From JAIOHN01 sp038258185 (GTDB taxonomy: Bacteria; Chloroflexota; Anaerolineae; Aggregatilineales; Phototrophicaceae): 64,000 nt of DNA. The stretch lies in contig JBBSQD010000003.1 in assembly GCA_038258185.1 (NCBI GenBank), positions 5,526 to 69,525 on the forward strand, read 5' to 3'. A program made the position numbers and the translations under genes. The notes under the pieces were generated by a model, which did no database searches, was not told the DNA's origin, and saw only the letters and a list, made by a program, of their open reading frames with translations. Each line of letters begins with the position of its first letter. Within the stretch, counting starts at the first letter, position 1. This document shows, piece after piece, positions 8,106 to 15,949 of this stretch.

Positions 8106-10511
8106 ATGACATCACATCCGATTTTACAGCGTTACGGAGCGCTCAAAAGCCTCCGAATCCTCATACTTATTTGTGTGCTTATTAGTGTGACCAGTCTTGC
8201 TGGCATCGTATCTGTATCTGCTCAGACCCCCGGTTTGGGTGTGGGTCGTGGAGACGGACTGGAAGTGGGTATCAATCTTCCAGCATTGAATCAGATTCAG
8301 GCCGACATTAATGCCGGTATCTACAACCGCCAGTGTACCCCCCAGGAACATGACCGTCATAAATGGCATGGTCTGGTAGACCCGGTGCTGAAGTGCCACT
8401 ATGATCATCATCATGGGGACGACCCCAACTACGTCAATGACGTTTTTGGCGACCCCGGCACCTGGTTTGGTGTTCCCGGCCAGTCGATTTCTTACCCCTG
8501 GCAGACTTTCCCTGCGACCAACATCACCGATGGCAATGCGCAGGCTGTCGCCGACGGCAAAATGGAAAATGACACCAAGCATGAAGGTTATGGCTGGATC
8601 GTCCGCCGTGATCAGGCCTGCCCGGATGCCAACTGCCTGACTGATTTCCGTCTGGAATACCACGGTATCTTCGGGTCACATGGCGGGATGACACGCTTCC
8701 ATTCGTACAGCTTTGAAGGCCGCCTGTGCGTGAACGCCAATAATCCTGCGACCTGCGGTATTGTCCGCACGGGTGGTTGGGTCGACATGGGGCATCTGGT
8801 TACGACACCTGCAAATACACCCAGTTGTAACTTTGGTGTGCCGCGCACGGTTATCCCTGTGCCGCAGGATACCCTGTTCTTCCCGATTGATGAAAACTCA
8901 GTGGATGAAATGCGCTGCCATCCAAACCTGACGCAGCTACCTTCCTATCCGCCTTCACAACCCATTGCGGAGTGGTGGGCCCATAACCCCGGTGACCGTG
9001 TGCGCTTCCAGTTACGCTCATTCGACCCGATTGGCAACATTAATCCCGCCAATCCTTCTGAGTGGAGCTCGTACTGTGCCGAGATCACGGACACGACCTG
9101 TAAATACAATCAGACCATCATGTCTGTGTGGATTGGCTATGTCTATACCGTCATCGGTGGCTACGATGCCTACGCCAAATCTTACATAGATATTGACCCG
9201 AATAAGGATGGTATTGCCAATATCGCCACCTTTACCGATCGGGTGGGTGGTTTACATGCGCAATGTACCCAGATCACGGTCGATTGTATCCCGATGATTT
9301 ATGACAACGTGCCGCTGAACCTGGACTATAACAATGACGGCATTCCTGAAGAAGCGCGTTATGTCCATCACCCCTGTGAAGATTGCCAGCGCGTGGATTA
9401 TGATTTGTCGCCTGCTGGTCAGAACTGGGTGACCTGGTTCCATACCAAGTATCACAGTGGCGATCATCCCACTACGCCGACACCCCCGACGACTCCGACG
9501 CCCGCGCCGACCAACCCGGCTGTCGTGGTCAAGGTTGACCCGGCCAGCCCGGTCGTGGGTGACAGCGTGATCGTCTCGCTGGATCTCTATAACGTCAGTG
9601 GTGTATATGGTCTGCAGGCCGAATGTACGGTGAACCCGTCCGTCCTGGCAGGCACCGAGCGTATCGACGGTAGCGGTTTCAATGCCGATAACAGCTTCTT
9701 TGTCGACAGCGGCTTCAATGCTGCGGATGGCAAGTGGATGGTCGCCGCCAGTCGTCTGGCCGATGGCTCCGGTAATGTCAGCGGTATCGATGGTAACATG
9801 ACCGCCTTCATGCTCGGTTATGACGTGATTGCCGGTGGTGACAGCGCTGTGAACTGTGCGGTGCTGGCAGTTAATGCCGACGGTAAAGCGATTGATCTGG
9901 AAGTCATCAACGGTACGGTCATTACCGACCCCGGTACCAGCCCGACCGAAGAACCGCCGACCGAGACGCCGCCAACTGTGATGCCACCGACACCGCTGCC
10001 GCTGACTCCGACTGTGGAGGCGCCGACTGAGGTAGCGCCGACTGCGACCCCTGTCCCGACAGGTCTGAGCAGCGTGGCCGGTATCACAGGCTACCAGAAC
10101 CATCCTGATAATGCAGGCATCACTGTCGAACTGTACAACATGGCTGATCTGAGCCTGGTGGATACCGTGATGACCGCCGCAGACGGTAGCTATACCTTCA
10201 GTGATGTGCCGCTGGGAACCTACTCGCTGCTGTTCAGAGCAGTACAGCACATCCCGCTGGTATACCCGGTGGATGTGACCACGGATGGCGCAGCCATCAC
10301 CATCGAACCCGGCGAACTGAAAGCGGGCGATGTGGACAACAGTGGCGTGGTTGATATCCTGGATGCGACCTTCGTCGGTGCGAACTTCGGCCTGGAAACT
10401 GTGCCGGACATCGCCAACGTCGATCTGAACATAGATGGGTTTATCAACATTACCGATCTGGTACTGGTAGGCGGCAACTTCGGCCTCACCAGCCCACTTC
10501 CGGCTGAGTAG
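8106..10511 (+). CDS. Large exported protein with unknown domain, cohesin and dockerin modules
   Basis: An 801-residue protein. A signal peptide runs to about residue 40 (VSAQTPG). Residues 45-455 form a Cys- and His-rich domain that I do not recognise; it contains HDRHKWH and CHYDHHHGDD and two calcium-loop-like segments (DIDPNKDGI at 362-370, LDYNNDGI at 406-413). A Thr/Pro linker (455-470) leads to a cohesin-like module (472-606; VVVKVDPASPVVGDSVIVSL, YGLQAECTVNPSVL). A second Pro/Thr/Glu linker (608-653) leads to a carboxypeptidase-regulatory-like fold (655-733) and a C-terminal type-I-like dockerin (740-795) with two calcium repeats, GDVDNSGVVDILD and VDLNIDGFINITD. It could therefore both bind and be bound. 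The ATG follows GAGGAGC. It is the first gene of a three-gene cohesin/dockerin set. Confidence 0.82.
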   Translation: MTSHPILQRYGALKSLRILILICVLISVTSLAGIVSVSAQTPGLGVGRGDGLEVGINLPALNQIQADINAGIYNRQCTPQEHDRHKWHGLVDPVLKCHYDHHHGDDPNYVNDVFGDPGTWFGVPGQSISYPWQTFPATNITDGNAQAVADGKMENDTKHEGYGWIVRRDQACPDANCLTDFRLEYHGIFGSHGGMTRFHSYSFEGRLCVNANNPATCGIVRTGGWVDMGHLVTTPANTPSCNFGVPRTVIPVPQDTLFFPIDENSVDEMRCHPNLTQLPSYPPSQPIAEWWAHNPGDRVRFQLRSFDPIGNINPANPSEWSSYCAEITDTTCKYNQTIMSVWIGYVYTVIGGYDAYAKSYIDIDPNKDGIANIATFTDRVGGLHAQCTQITVDCIPMIYDNVPLNLDYNNDGIPEEARYVHHPCEDCQRVDYDLSPAGQNWVTWFHTKYHSGDHPTTPTPPTTPTPAPTNPAVVVKVDPASPVVGDSVIVSLDLYNVSGVYGLQAECTVNPSVLAGTERIDGSGFNADNSFFVDSGFNAADGKWMVAASRLADGSGNVSGIDGNMTAFMLGYDVIAGGDSAVNCAVLAVNADGKAIDLEVINGTVITDPGTSPTEEPPTETPPTVMPPTPLPLTPTVEAPTEVAPTATPVPTGLSSVAGITGYQNHPDNAGITVELYNMADLSLVDTVMTAADGSYTFSDVPLGTYSLLFRAVQHIPLVYPVDVTTDGAAITIEPGELKAGDVDNSGVVDILDATFVGANFGLETVPDIANVDLNIDGFINITDLVLVGGNFGLTSPLPAE

Positions 10512-10536
10512 TTAACGTTCGTCTCAGTTAAGTTTT

Positions 10537-10568
10537 ACAGGTGCTCAGGCGAAAGTCTGAGTACCTGT
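10537..10568 (+). other. Intercistronic hairpin
   Basis: ACAGGTGCTCAG and CTGAGTACCTGT pair over 12 positions with one mismatch around an 8-nt loop. No T-tract follows, so it is more likely a pausing or mRNA-stabilising element than a full terminator. It lies between the large cohesin/dockerin protein and the anchored cohesin gene and could set their ratio. Confidence 0.5.
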
Positions 10569-10610
10569 GTGTGCATTAGATCGCAGTGAACACTCAGGAG
10601 AAAAAATCCC

Positions 10611-11381
10611 ATGAAACCGAGAAGTCTTTTTGTCGTAGTTCTGACGTTAATCGCTGCGCTGACCGTGGGTCTGGTGGTGATGCAGGCGCAGGCGGTTTCG
10701 CCGCTGGTCTGGCTGGGCAGTGATGCCGAGCAGGTGGTGGCCGGACAGGAAATTGTGGTTACGGTACATGTTGACGAGGCCATAGGCGTCTATGGTGGCA
10801 GCTTCAAGCTGACGTTTGACCCGCAGGCGTTTGAAGTCGTACCTCAGTCCGAGAAAATCGTCACCCCCGGCACCTTCTTTGCCGATCAGCCCGGTTTCAC
10901 CCTGAAGAACAGCGCGGATTCACAAACAGGGGTGATCGAATATGCCCTCACGCTGACCCAACCCGCCGAGCCGATCAGCGGTAGTGGCGATATCGGCGTG
11001 GTGCATTTCCGTGCGCTGCGTGATGGCGCGGTGGAAATGCAGCCGCAGGAAGCCCGTCTGCTGGCACCGGAATTTACCGAAGTCAATGGCCGCAAAATCG
11101 CGCGCCAGATCAATGAAATTGAAACCCGTGTGCAGGGCATTACGGTGACAGGTGGCGATGCGCAACCGATGCTGAATTTCGCTCAAGCGCCGCTGGCGAC
11201 GATTGCCGCGCCAACCGTATCCACCCCGCCGCTGTTGGTCACAACCGATAACCGCCCGATGATGCTGGTGGTGGGCGGACTGCTGCTGCTGGGTATGGGC
11301 ACCTTACTGGCGACAGTGAGTGCTTACGCTGGTTTGCGCCGCGAATACAAAGTGTATCGTAAACGACTGGAGCAAATCTGA
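10611..11381 (+). CDS. Membrane-anchored cohesin protein
   Basis: A 256-residue protein with a signal peptide (1-28, ending QAQA), one cohesin-like domain (about 31-180) and a C-terminal transmembrane helix (216-240) followed by a short basic tail (REYKVYRKRLEQ). The cohesin features are VVAGQEIVVTVHVDEAIGVYGGSFKLTFDP at its start, then hydrophobic strands ending in GDIGVVHFRAL; this quote is a position guide to residues 42-71 and 127-136. Predicted topology: cohesin outside, tail inside, so it would hold dockerin-bearing partners at the cell surface. The ATG follows CAGGAG by 9 nt. The stop overlaps the start of the next gene in TGATG, so the two are translationally coupled. Confidence 0.82.
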   Translation: MKPRSLFVVVLTLIAALTVGLVVMQAQAVSPLVWLGSDAEQVVAGQEIVVTVHVDEAIGVYGGSFKLTFDPQAFEVVPQSEKIVTPGTFFADQPGFTLKNSADSQTGVIEYALTLTQPAEPISGSGDIGVVHFRALRDGAVEMQPQEARLLAPEFTEVNGRKIARQINEIETRVQGITVTGGDAQPMLNFAQAPLATIAAPTVSTPPLLVTTDNRPMMLVVGGLLLLGMGTLLATVSAYAGLRREYKVYRKRLEQI

Positions 11382-12538
11382 TGGTAGCTAATCTGCATCG
11401 TATCGGATTCTGGTTAGGTATTTTCTGCATGATTACCGGTGCATTGACGACGTACATCGCACTGGGGCAGGATATCGAAGTGACCGCTGAGGTCACGGAT
11501 GAAGCCCCGCCTGTACAGGACTCTGCACCGGAACAGCAGGAGCCGGTCATGCCCACCATGACCTGGACTGCGACCGTAACGCCAACACTGATGCCGACAG
11601 CGACTTTCGTGCCGACAGAAATCCCGCCGACGGTGGAAATTCTGCCCACGCTGATGGAACTGCCGACTCTGGAGCCGACCATCGAACCGATTGTTGAAGT
11701 CGAGCCAATTGTCGAAGCGACTGAAATCGTAATTGCGGAGCCCATCGTTGAAATGCCTACCGCCGAGGTTACGCCGGAAGTCATCATCAGTGAACCGCTG
11801 CCGACTGAGGTGATTGAGCAACCGGTGGAACAACCACCGGTGGTCGAGCAGCCACCCGTTGGTCAACAGCCGCCGCCGATTGCCGCCCAACCACTGCCGG
11901 ATGCGACTGAAGAAATTGTGGTGGTCGAACCGCCTGTTGTGGAAATTACCGCGACTCCGCTGGTGGTCGAGCCGCTGCCGACTATTGCCGCGCCGATTGT
12001 TGAAGTCACTGCCGAGCCGTTACCGGAAATGACTGAAGTGGTCGCCCCGGTGATCGAAGCCACACAAGAGCTTTTACCGGAAATCACCGAAGAATCGGTT
12101 GAGGTGGCGATGGCGCAGATCAGCGGCATGGTCGAGCGTGAGCAACCCGCAAGCAGCGCGGTACGCTTGATTTTGACGCTGGCCGATGGCACCCAGATCG
12201 AAGCCCTTCCCGACGAATTTGGCGTGTTTAACTTTGCTGAACTCCCGGCAGGGACGTATACACTGGAAGCCTCGGCTGAAGGTTTTCTGTCCAGCCGCGC
12301 TGAGGTGACCGTAAACGAAGGTGAGCAGCGTCAGTTGTCACCTGTGTCCCTGCGCATCGGCGACACCAATGGCGATAATGTGATTGATATACTGGATGTG
12401 ATGTTAATCGCTGCAAACTTTAACGCGCCTGCGGATGTCATCGTCGCTGATCTTAACGCGGATGGCTGGATCGATATCAGTGATCTGTCACTGGCGGGGG
12501 CACAGTTTGGGATGGCTGGGCCGCTGCCCTGGGAATAA
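11381..12538 (+). CDS. Exported or anchored dockerin protein with a long Pro/Glu/Val/Thr spacer
   Basis: A 385-residue protein. Residues 8-30 form a hydrophobic signal or anchor helix. Residues 40-245 are a low-complexity spacer rich in Pro, Glu, Val, Thr and Ile with repeats such as EPIVE and PLPT. Residues 246-325 form a carboxypeptidase-regulatory-like beta domain. Residues 327-380 are a dockerin with two calcium loops (GDTNGDNVIDILD, ADLNADGWIDISD). It ends in GPLPWE, close to SPLPAE in the large protein upstream, so the dockerins probably belong to one specificity group. The spacer looks made to span a distance from the membrane. Its start overlaps the stop of the anchored cohesin gene, indicating an operon. 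No enzyme domain is present. Confidence 0.82.
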   Translation: MVANLHRIGFWLGIFCMITGALTTYIALGQDIEVTAEVTDEAPPVQDSAPEQQEPVMPTMTWTATVTPTLMPTATFVPTEIPPTVEILPTLMELPTLEPTIEPIVEVEPIVEATEIVIAEPIVEMPTAEVTPEVIISEPLPTEVIEQPVEQPPVVEQPPVGQQPPPIAAQPLPDATEEIVVVEPPVVEITATPLVVEPLPTIAAPIVEVTAEPLPEMTEVVAPVIEATQELLPEITEESVEVAMAQISGMVEREQPASSAVRLILTLADGTQIEALPDEFGVFNFAELPAGTYTLEASAEGFLSSRAEVTVNEGEQRQLSPVSLRIGDTNGDNVIDILDVMLIAANFNAPADVIVADLNADGWIDISDLSLAGAQFGMAGPLPWE

Positions 12539-12579
12539 CAGCGTTTAACCCCTGAGTAAGTCATAAAATGCACACACGA

Positions 12580-12610
12580 CAGAGGCTGATTTTTAAGCCT
12601 CTGTTTTTTT
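12580..12610 (+). terminator. Rho-independent terminator of the cohesin/dockerin operon
   Basis: A perfect 8-bp stem (CAGAGGCT / AGCCTCTG) with an 8-nt loop is followed by seven T. It lies about 40 bp past the stop of the third gene. Confidence 0.88.
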
Positions 12611-12708
12611 GCGTTTGACTGAAGCCCACAGAACATGATCTTTTCGACGGAAAACAGGTGACCTTGCGCCTTGTTTGCTGCATTTGGCTTAAAATCCTCT
12701 TAATTCGC

Positions 12709-12738
12709 TTCACCAAAAACAGACAAAAGCGCTATAAT
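12709..12738 (+). promoter_or_regulatory. Promoter of the EF-G-like gene
   Basis: A perfect -10 hexamer TATAAT (12733-12738) is preceded after 18 bp by a weak -35, TTCACC (12709-12714). Transcription would begin near 12745, leaving a leader of about 200 nt before the EF-G start. The gap 12539-12943 holds this promoter, the upstream terminator and the structured leader but no gene. Confidence 0.55.
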
Positions 12739-12903
12739 GACTCTAAATTATTTTCTTGTGATCTTTCAAAATTATCTTTTAACCGGGTGCCAGATCCGCC
12801 GGGACAGCATTCAGCGCAGTTTATAAAAATAACCCTTTTGGGCACACGGGTCATGGCATTGACCTGAAGAATGCCAACATAAATTAATTTATAAGTAAAT
12901 AGA

Positions 12904-12943
12904 AAGGGGAAAAGCATATCTCGCTGAGATGTGCTGAACAATT
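12904..12943 (+). promoter_or_regulatory. Hairpin between ribosome site and start codon of the EF-G-like gene
   Basis: The only good Shine-Dalgarno sequence (AAGGGG, 12904-12909) lies 34 nt before the ATG, too far for ordinary initiation. Between them a 10-bp hairpin (arms 12913-12922 and 12926-12935, one G-U type pair, 3-nt loop) would, when folded, leave about 11 unpaired nt and bring the site to a workable distance. Seen in sequence; the role is inferred. Confidence 0.45.
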
Positions 12944-15022
12944 ATGAAGGAATATACAACCGAATTCCTGAGGAATGTTGCTCTGGTAGGCCATCAGAGC
13001 GCCGGTAAAACTTCATTGGTAGAGGCCCTGCTCTACAATACCGGCGCGATTAATCGACTGGGCAGGGTCGAAGAAGCCAACACCGTCTCCGACTGGGATG
13101 ACGACGAAAAAGAACGCGGTTTATCCCTCTCCACCTCTTTAATCCCCATCGAATTCAACGATCACAAAATCAATATCTTAGACACGCCGGGTTACACCGA
13201 TTTCCAGGGCGAAGTCAAAAACGCCATTCGTGTGGCCGACTCGGTGATTGTCGTGGTCGATGCCGTGTCCGGTGTCGAAGTCGGCACGGAACTGGCCTGG
13301 GACTATGCCAAAGTCTATCAGCAGCCGATCATCGTCACCATCAACAAGATGGATCGGGACAACGCCAGTTTTGAGAACACCCTCAATAACCTGAAAGACC
13401 GTTTTCCGGAATACAAGTTTATCCCGGTGATGCTCCCCATTGGCGAAGAGGGGAATTTCAAAGGGGTGATCAATCTGCTGACGATGAAAGCCTATTATGA
13501 TGCCGGTGCTGAACGGTCTGACTTGCCGACCGAACTGGAAGAATGGGCTGAAGCCTCCCGTATGGAACTGGTCGAAGCCGCCGCTGAAGCCGACGATCAG
13601 TTGATTGAAAAGTATTTCACCGAAGGCACGCTGACCAACGAAGAAATCCGCGATGGTATGCGCAAGGCCGCACGTAACTCCGACCTCAACACGGTGCCTG
13701 TGTTTGTCACTTCCGGTACGGCCAATATCGGCACCGTGCCGCTGCTCGAAGCGTTGATGGTTTATGTCTCGCCGCCATCCCAGCGCCGCGTCGGCCTGAT
13801 TGATGCCGATGCCGAAGACGGCATCCGCTTTTTACGGGCGCCCCAGAAAGATGACGGCCCGCTGGCGGCCTATGTCTTTAAGACCACCAATGACCGCTTT
13901 GTCGGCACACTCAATTATTTCCGCATTTTCTCCGGCACCATCGAGGCCGATAATCGCTATTACAATGCCACCCGCGAAGTTGAAGAACGTTTCGGCAATC
14001 TGCTGATTATGCGTGGTAAAGAGCAGTTTACGGTATCGCGTTTGCATGCCGGGGATATTGGCATCGTCGCCAAACTGAGCGAGACGAAAACCGGCGATAC
14101 GATTGCGGCCAAATCTGAGCCGCTTCAGGTGCTGCGTCCGAATTTTGCCGACCCGCTGTATATGGTCGCGGTGCTGCCGCATACCCAGGCCGATAGCACC
14201 AAGATGGGTTCGGTCCTCTCGCATCTGTGCGAAGCCGACCCGACTCTGCGCTGGCGACAGGACCCCGATACGCATCAGACCATCATCGAGGGCATGGGTG
14301 AGGCGCATGTCAATCTGGCGATCAGCCGTGCCGAACGTTTAGGCGTCAGTCTGGACACGGAAATGCCGCGTGTGCCTTATAAAGAGACTGTGACCACCCA
14401 GGCTGAAGCGACTTACCGCCACAAGAAGCAATCCGGTGGCGCGGGTCAGTTTGGCGAGGTCAGCCTGCGTGTACTGCCCAACACAGGCGAGGGTTATGTC
14501 TATGAGACAAAAATCGTCGGCGGTTCCATCTCGCAATCCTTCCTGCCATCCATCGACAAGGGTATTCAATCCGTTTTGGGCGAAGGCGTGATTGCGGGTT
14601 ATCCGGTGGTCGATGTCAAAGTCGTGGTGTTTGATGGCAAGGAACACCCGGTTGACTCTAAGGATATCGCGTTCCAGATTGCCGGACGCGAGGCCTTCAA
14701 AGAGGCGTTTGCCGAAGCCAACGCGGTGCTGCAGGAGCCGATTATGGACGTGAAAATCACTGTGCCGGAAAGCATGATGGGCGATATTATCGGCGATCTC
14801 AACTCACGCCGGGGACGCGTGCAGGGCATGGATACTGACGTAGGTAAAAGTATCGTGAATGCTCAGGTGCCGCTGGCGGAGATGCTGCGTTACGGGAATG
14901 ATCTGCGCTCGATGACCGGTGGCCGTGGTCTGTATACGATGGACTTCAGCCATTACGATCAGATGCCGACGCACATCGCGCAGAATGTGATTAACAACCA
15001 TAGCCATAAAGTGCCGCAATAA
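12944..15022 (+). CDS. Elongation factor G-like GTPase (EF-G paralogue)
   Basis: A 692-residue translational GTPase of EF-G length and domain order. The G domain shows the P-loop GHQSAGKT (16-23), DTPG (80-83) and NKMD (134-137). The switch-I motif is ERGLSLSTS instead of the ERGITI found in the housekeeping factor, which points to the EF-G-like paralogue group often kept beside canonical FusA. The C-terminal half has the domain IV/V signatures (KKQSGGAGQFGEV, DLNSRRGRVQGMD). It should act on the ribosome in the cytoplasm, in translocation, recycling or a stress role; which one cannot be told from sequence. It stands alone, away from ribosomal-protein genes, and has its own promoter and structured leader. 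Confidence 0.88.
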   Translation: MKEYTTEFLRNVALVGHQSAGKTSLVEALLYNTGAINRLGRVEEANTVSDWDDDEKERGLSLSTSLIPIEFNDHKINILDTPGYTDFQGEVKNAIRVADSVIVVVDAVSGVEVGTELAWDYAKVYQQPIIVTINKMDRDNASFENTLNNLKDRFPEYKFIPVMLPIGEEGNFKGVINLLTMKAYYDAGAERSDLPTELEEWAEASRMELVEAAAEADDQLIEKYFTEGTLTNEEIRDGMRKAARNSDLNTVPVFVTSGTANIGTVPLLEALMVYVSPPSQRRVGLIDADAEDGIRFLRAPQKDDGPLAAYVFKTTNDRFVGTLNYFRIFSGTIEADNRYYNATREVEERFGNLLIMRGKEQFTVSRLHAGDIGIVAKLSETKTGDTIAAKSEPLQVLRPNFADPLYMVAVLPHTQADSTKMGSVLSHLCEADPTLRWRQDPDTHQTIIEGMGEAHVNLAISRAERLGVSLDTEMPRVPYKETVTTQAEATYRHKKQSGGAGQFGEVSLRVLPNTGEGYVYETKIVGGSISQSFLPSIDKGIQSVLGEGVIAGYPVVDVKVVVFDGKEHPVDSKDIAFQIAGREAFKEAFAEANAVLQEPIMDVKITVPESMMGDIIGDLNSRRGRVQGMDTDVGKSIVNAQVPLAEMLRYGNDLRSMTGGRGLYTMDFSHYDQMPTHIAQNVINNHSHKVPQ

Positions 15023-15068
15023 TTTTAGCGATTAGTGTTTAGAACCTATGCGAAAAATGGAATTTAGT

Positions 15069-15118
15069 GTACAGACACGGCAGTGCACTAGCCTCCCTTT
15101 GGGATGCCGTGTCCGTAC
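15069..15118. repeat. Palindromic intergenic repeat (interrupted form)
   Basis: Arms GTACAGACACGGCA (15069-15082) and TGCCGTGTCCGTAC (15105-15118) pair over 14 positions with one mismatch around a 22-nt loop. The arms resemble the perfect palindrome at 15904-15933. It sits between the convergent 3' ends of the EF-G-like and acetyltransferase genes, where it could block readthrough from both sides. Confidence 0.65.
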
Positions 15119-15146
15119 TTCTGGGCTTGGGATGCATTCTTAGCGG

Positions 15147-15689
15147 TCAACGCGGCCAGTCACTTTCCAGCAGGCCATACATATAATGATCGGCATAGCG
15201 CGTCGTCAGCCAGTCGGACTCGCGCTTGATGCCTTCCTGCTGGAAGCCGAGACGCTCCGCCACCGCGCGGCTGGGGATATTATCGGTGGCGCATTGAATC
15301 TCGATGCGGTGCATGTTCTCATCTTCAAACAGATACGAAATCACGGCGCGACTGGCGCGCGTGACCAACCCTTGCCCGACGAAATCCGCTCCCAGCCAGT
15401 AACCGATCTCGCTTTTGTTGCTTTCGCGATTGATAAAATGACACACAACGCCACCGGCTAACTGGCTATTGACCCACATGCCAGCATGGAAGCCGTCGCC
15501 ATCTGCCCATTTCTGCTGAAAACGCTGGATCAGCGCCTGAGCATCGGCAAGAGTTTTGACTCTGCCCGACCAGCGCAGCCACGGGTCGAGATGGGCGCGG
15601 TTGCGCTCGATCAGCCCGAACATCACGTCTGCATCGCTTTCTTCCAGCGGACGCAGCTTAAGTATTTGATCAATCTCACAGGGAAACAA
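15147..15689 (-). CDS. RimJ/RimL-type GNAT acetyltransferase
   Basis: A 180-residue protein of the ribosomal-protein N-acetyltransferase-like GNAT group. From the chosen start it reads MFPCEIDQILKLRPLEESDA and then NRAHLDPWLRW, the usual opening of this family. Motif A is ADFVGQGLVTRASRA and motif B is DNIPSRAVAERLGF. I place the start at a TTG at 15689 because a strong GAGGAG ribosome site lies 8 nt before it and the family's N-terminus begins there; a longer reading from 15719 lacks a ribosome site. These enzymes acetylate N-termini of ribosomal proteins or small substrates; the acceptor is unknown. The gene converges on the EF-G-like gene. Confidence 0.87.
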   Translation of the reverse strand: MFPCEIDQILKLRPLEESDADVMFGLIERNRAHLDPWLRWSGRVKTLADAQALIQRFQQKWADGDGFHAGMWVNSQLAGGVVCHFINRESNKSEIGYWLGADFVGQGLVTRASRAVISYLFEDENMHRIEIQCATDNIPSRAVAERLGFQQEGIKRESDWLTTRYADHYMYGLLESDWPR

Positions 15690-15807
15690 AATCTTTATCT
15701 CCTCAAAAGTCACGCTCAATAATCATGCAACACGCCGCGCACTCTGCTGAAAAGCCAGTTGTGGCGGCGTGTTTTTTAGACACCATATGGAAAGGGGTGT
15801 TTCTGGC

Positions 15808-15874
15808 GGACGAGGCGGGCCTCGTCCCTACAAAATCAATGGTTTTACGGTAGGGGCAAATGCCTGCATTGTCC
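15808..15874. repeat. Two short inverted repeats of the palindrome family
   Basis: GGACGAGGC and GCCTCGTCC pair with a 2-bp spacer (15808-15827). About 27 bp on, GGCAAATGC and GCATTGTCC form an imperfect version (15855-15874). Both have the same build as the other palindromes here: 9-10 bp arms, almost no loop, ending in GTCC/GGAC-like bases. The gap 15690-15949 contains these elements and no gene. Confidence 0.55.
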
Positions 15875-15903
15875 GCTTACCACTATATGATGCAAATTCG
15901 CCT

Positions 15904-15933
15904 TGTACGGACATGGCATGCCATGTCCGTACA
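15904..15933. repeat. Perfect 30-bp palindrome
   Basis: The arm TGTACGGACATGGCA is followed directly by its exact reverse complement TGCCATGTCCGTACA. It lies 16 bp past the ftsH stop (ftsH is on the minus strand). The core ACATGG..CCATGT recurs at 63232-63261. Confidence 0.8.
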
Positions 15934-15949
15934 TTAAATTCTATATTAC

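Noticed and set aside
9252..10250. Long minus-strand ORF of 332 codons
   Set aside because: It lies wholly opposite the cohesin/dockerin gene, has low-complexity His/Arg composition and no ribosome site; it is a shadow of the G/C-rich repeats on the other strand.
11497..12120. Microsatellite or CRISPR-like array in the Pro/Glu/Val/Thr spacer
   Set aside because: The DNA repeats are irregular and in frame; they only encode a low-complexity protein linker.
8106..12538. Cellulosome
   Set aside because: Cohesin and dockerin modules are present, but no cellulase, carbohydrate-binding module or large scaffoldin is in the window.
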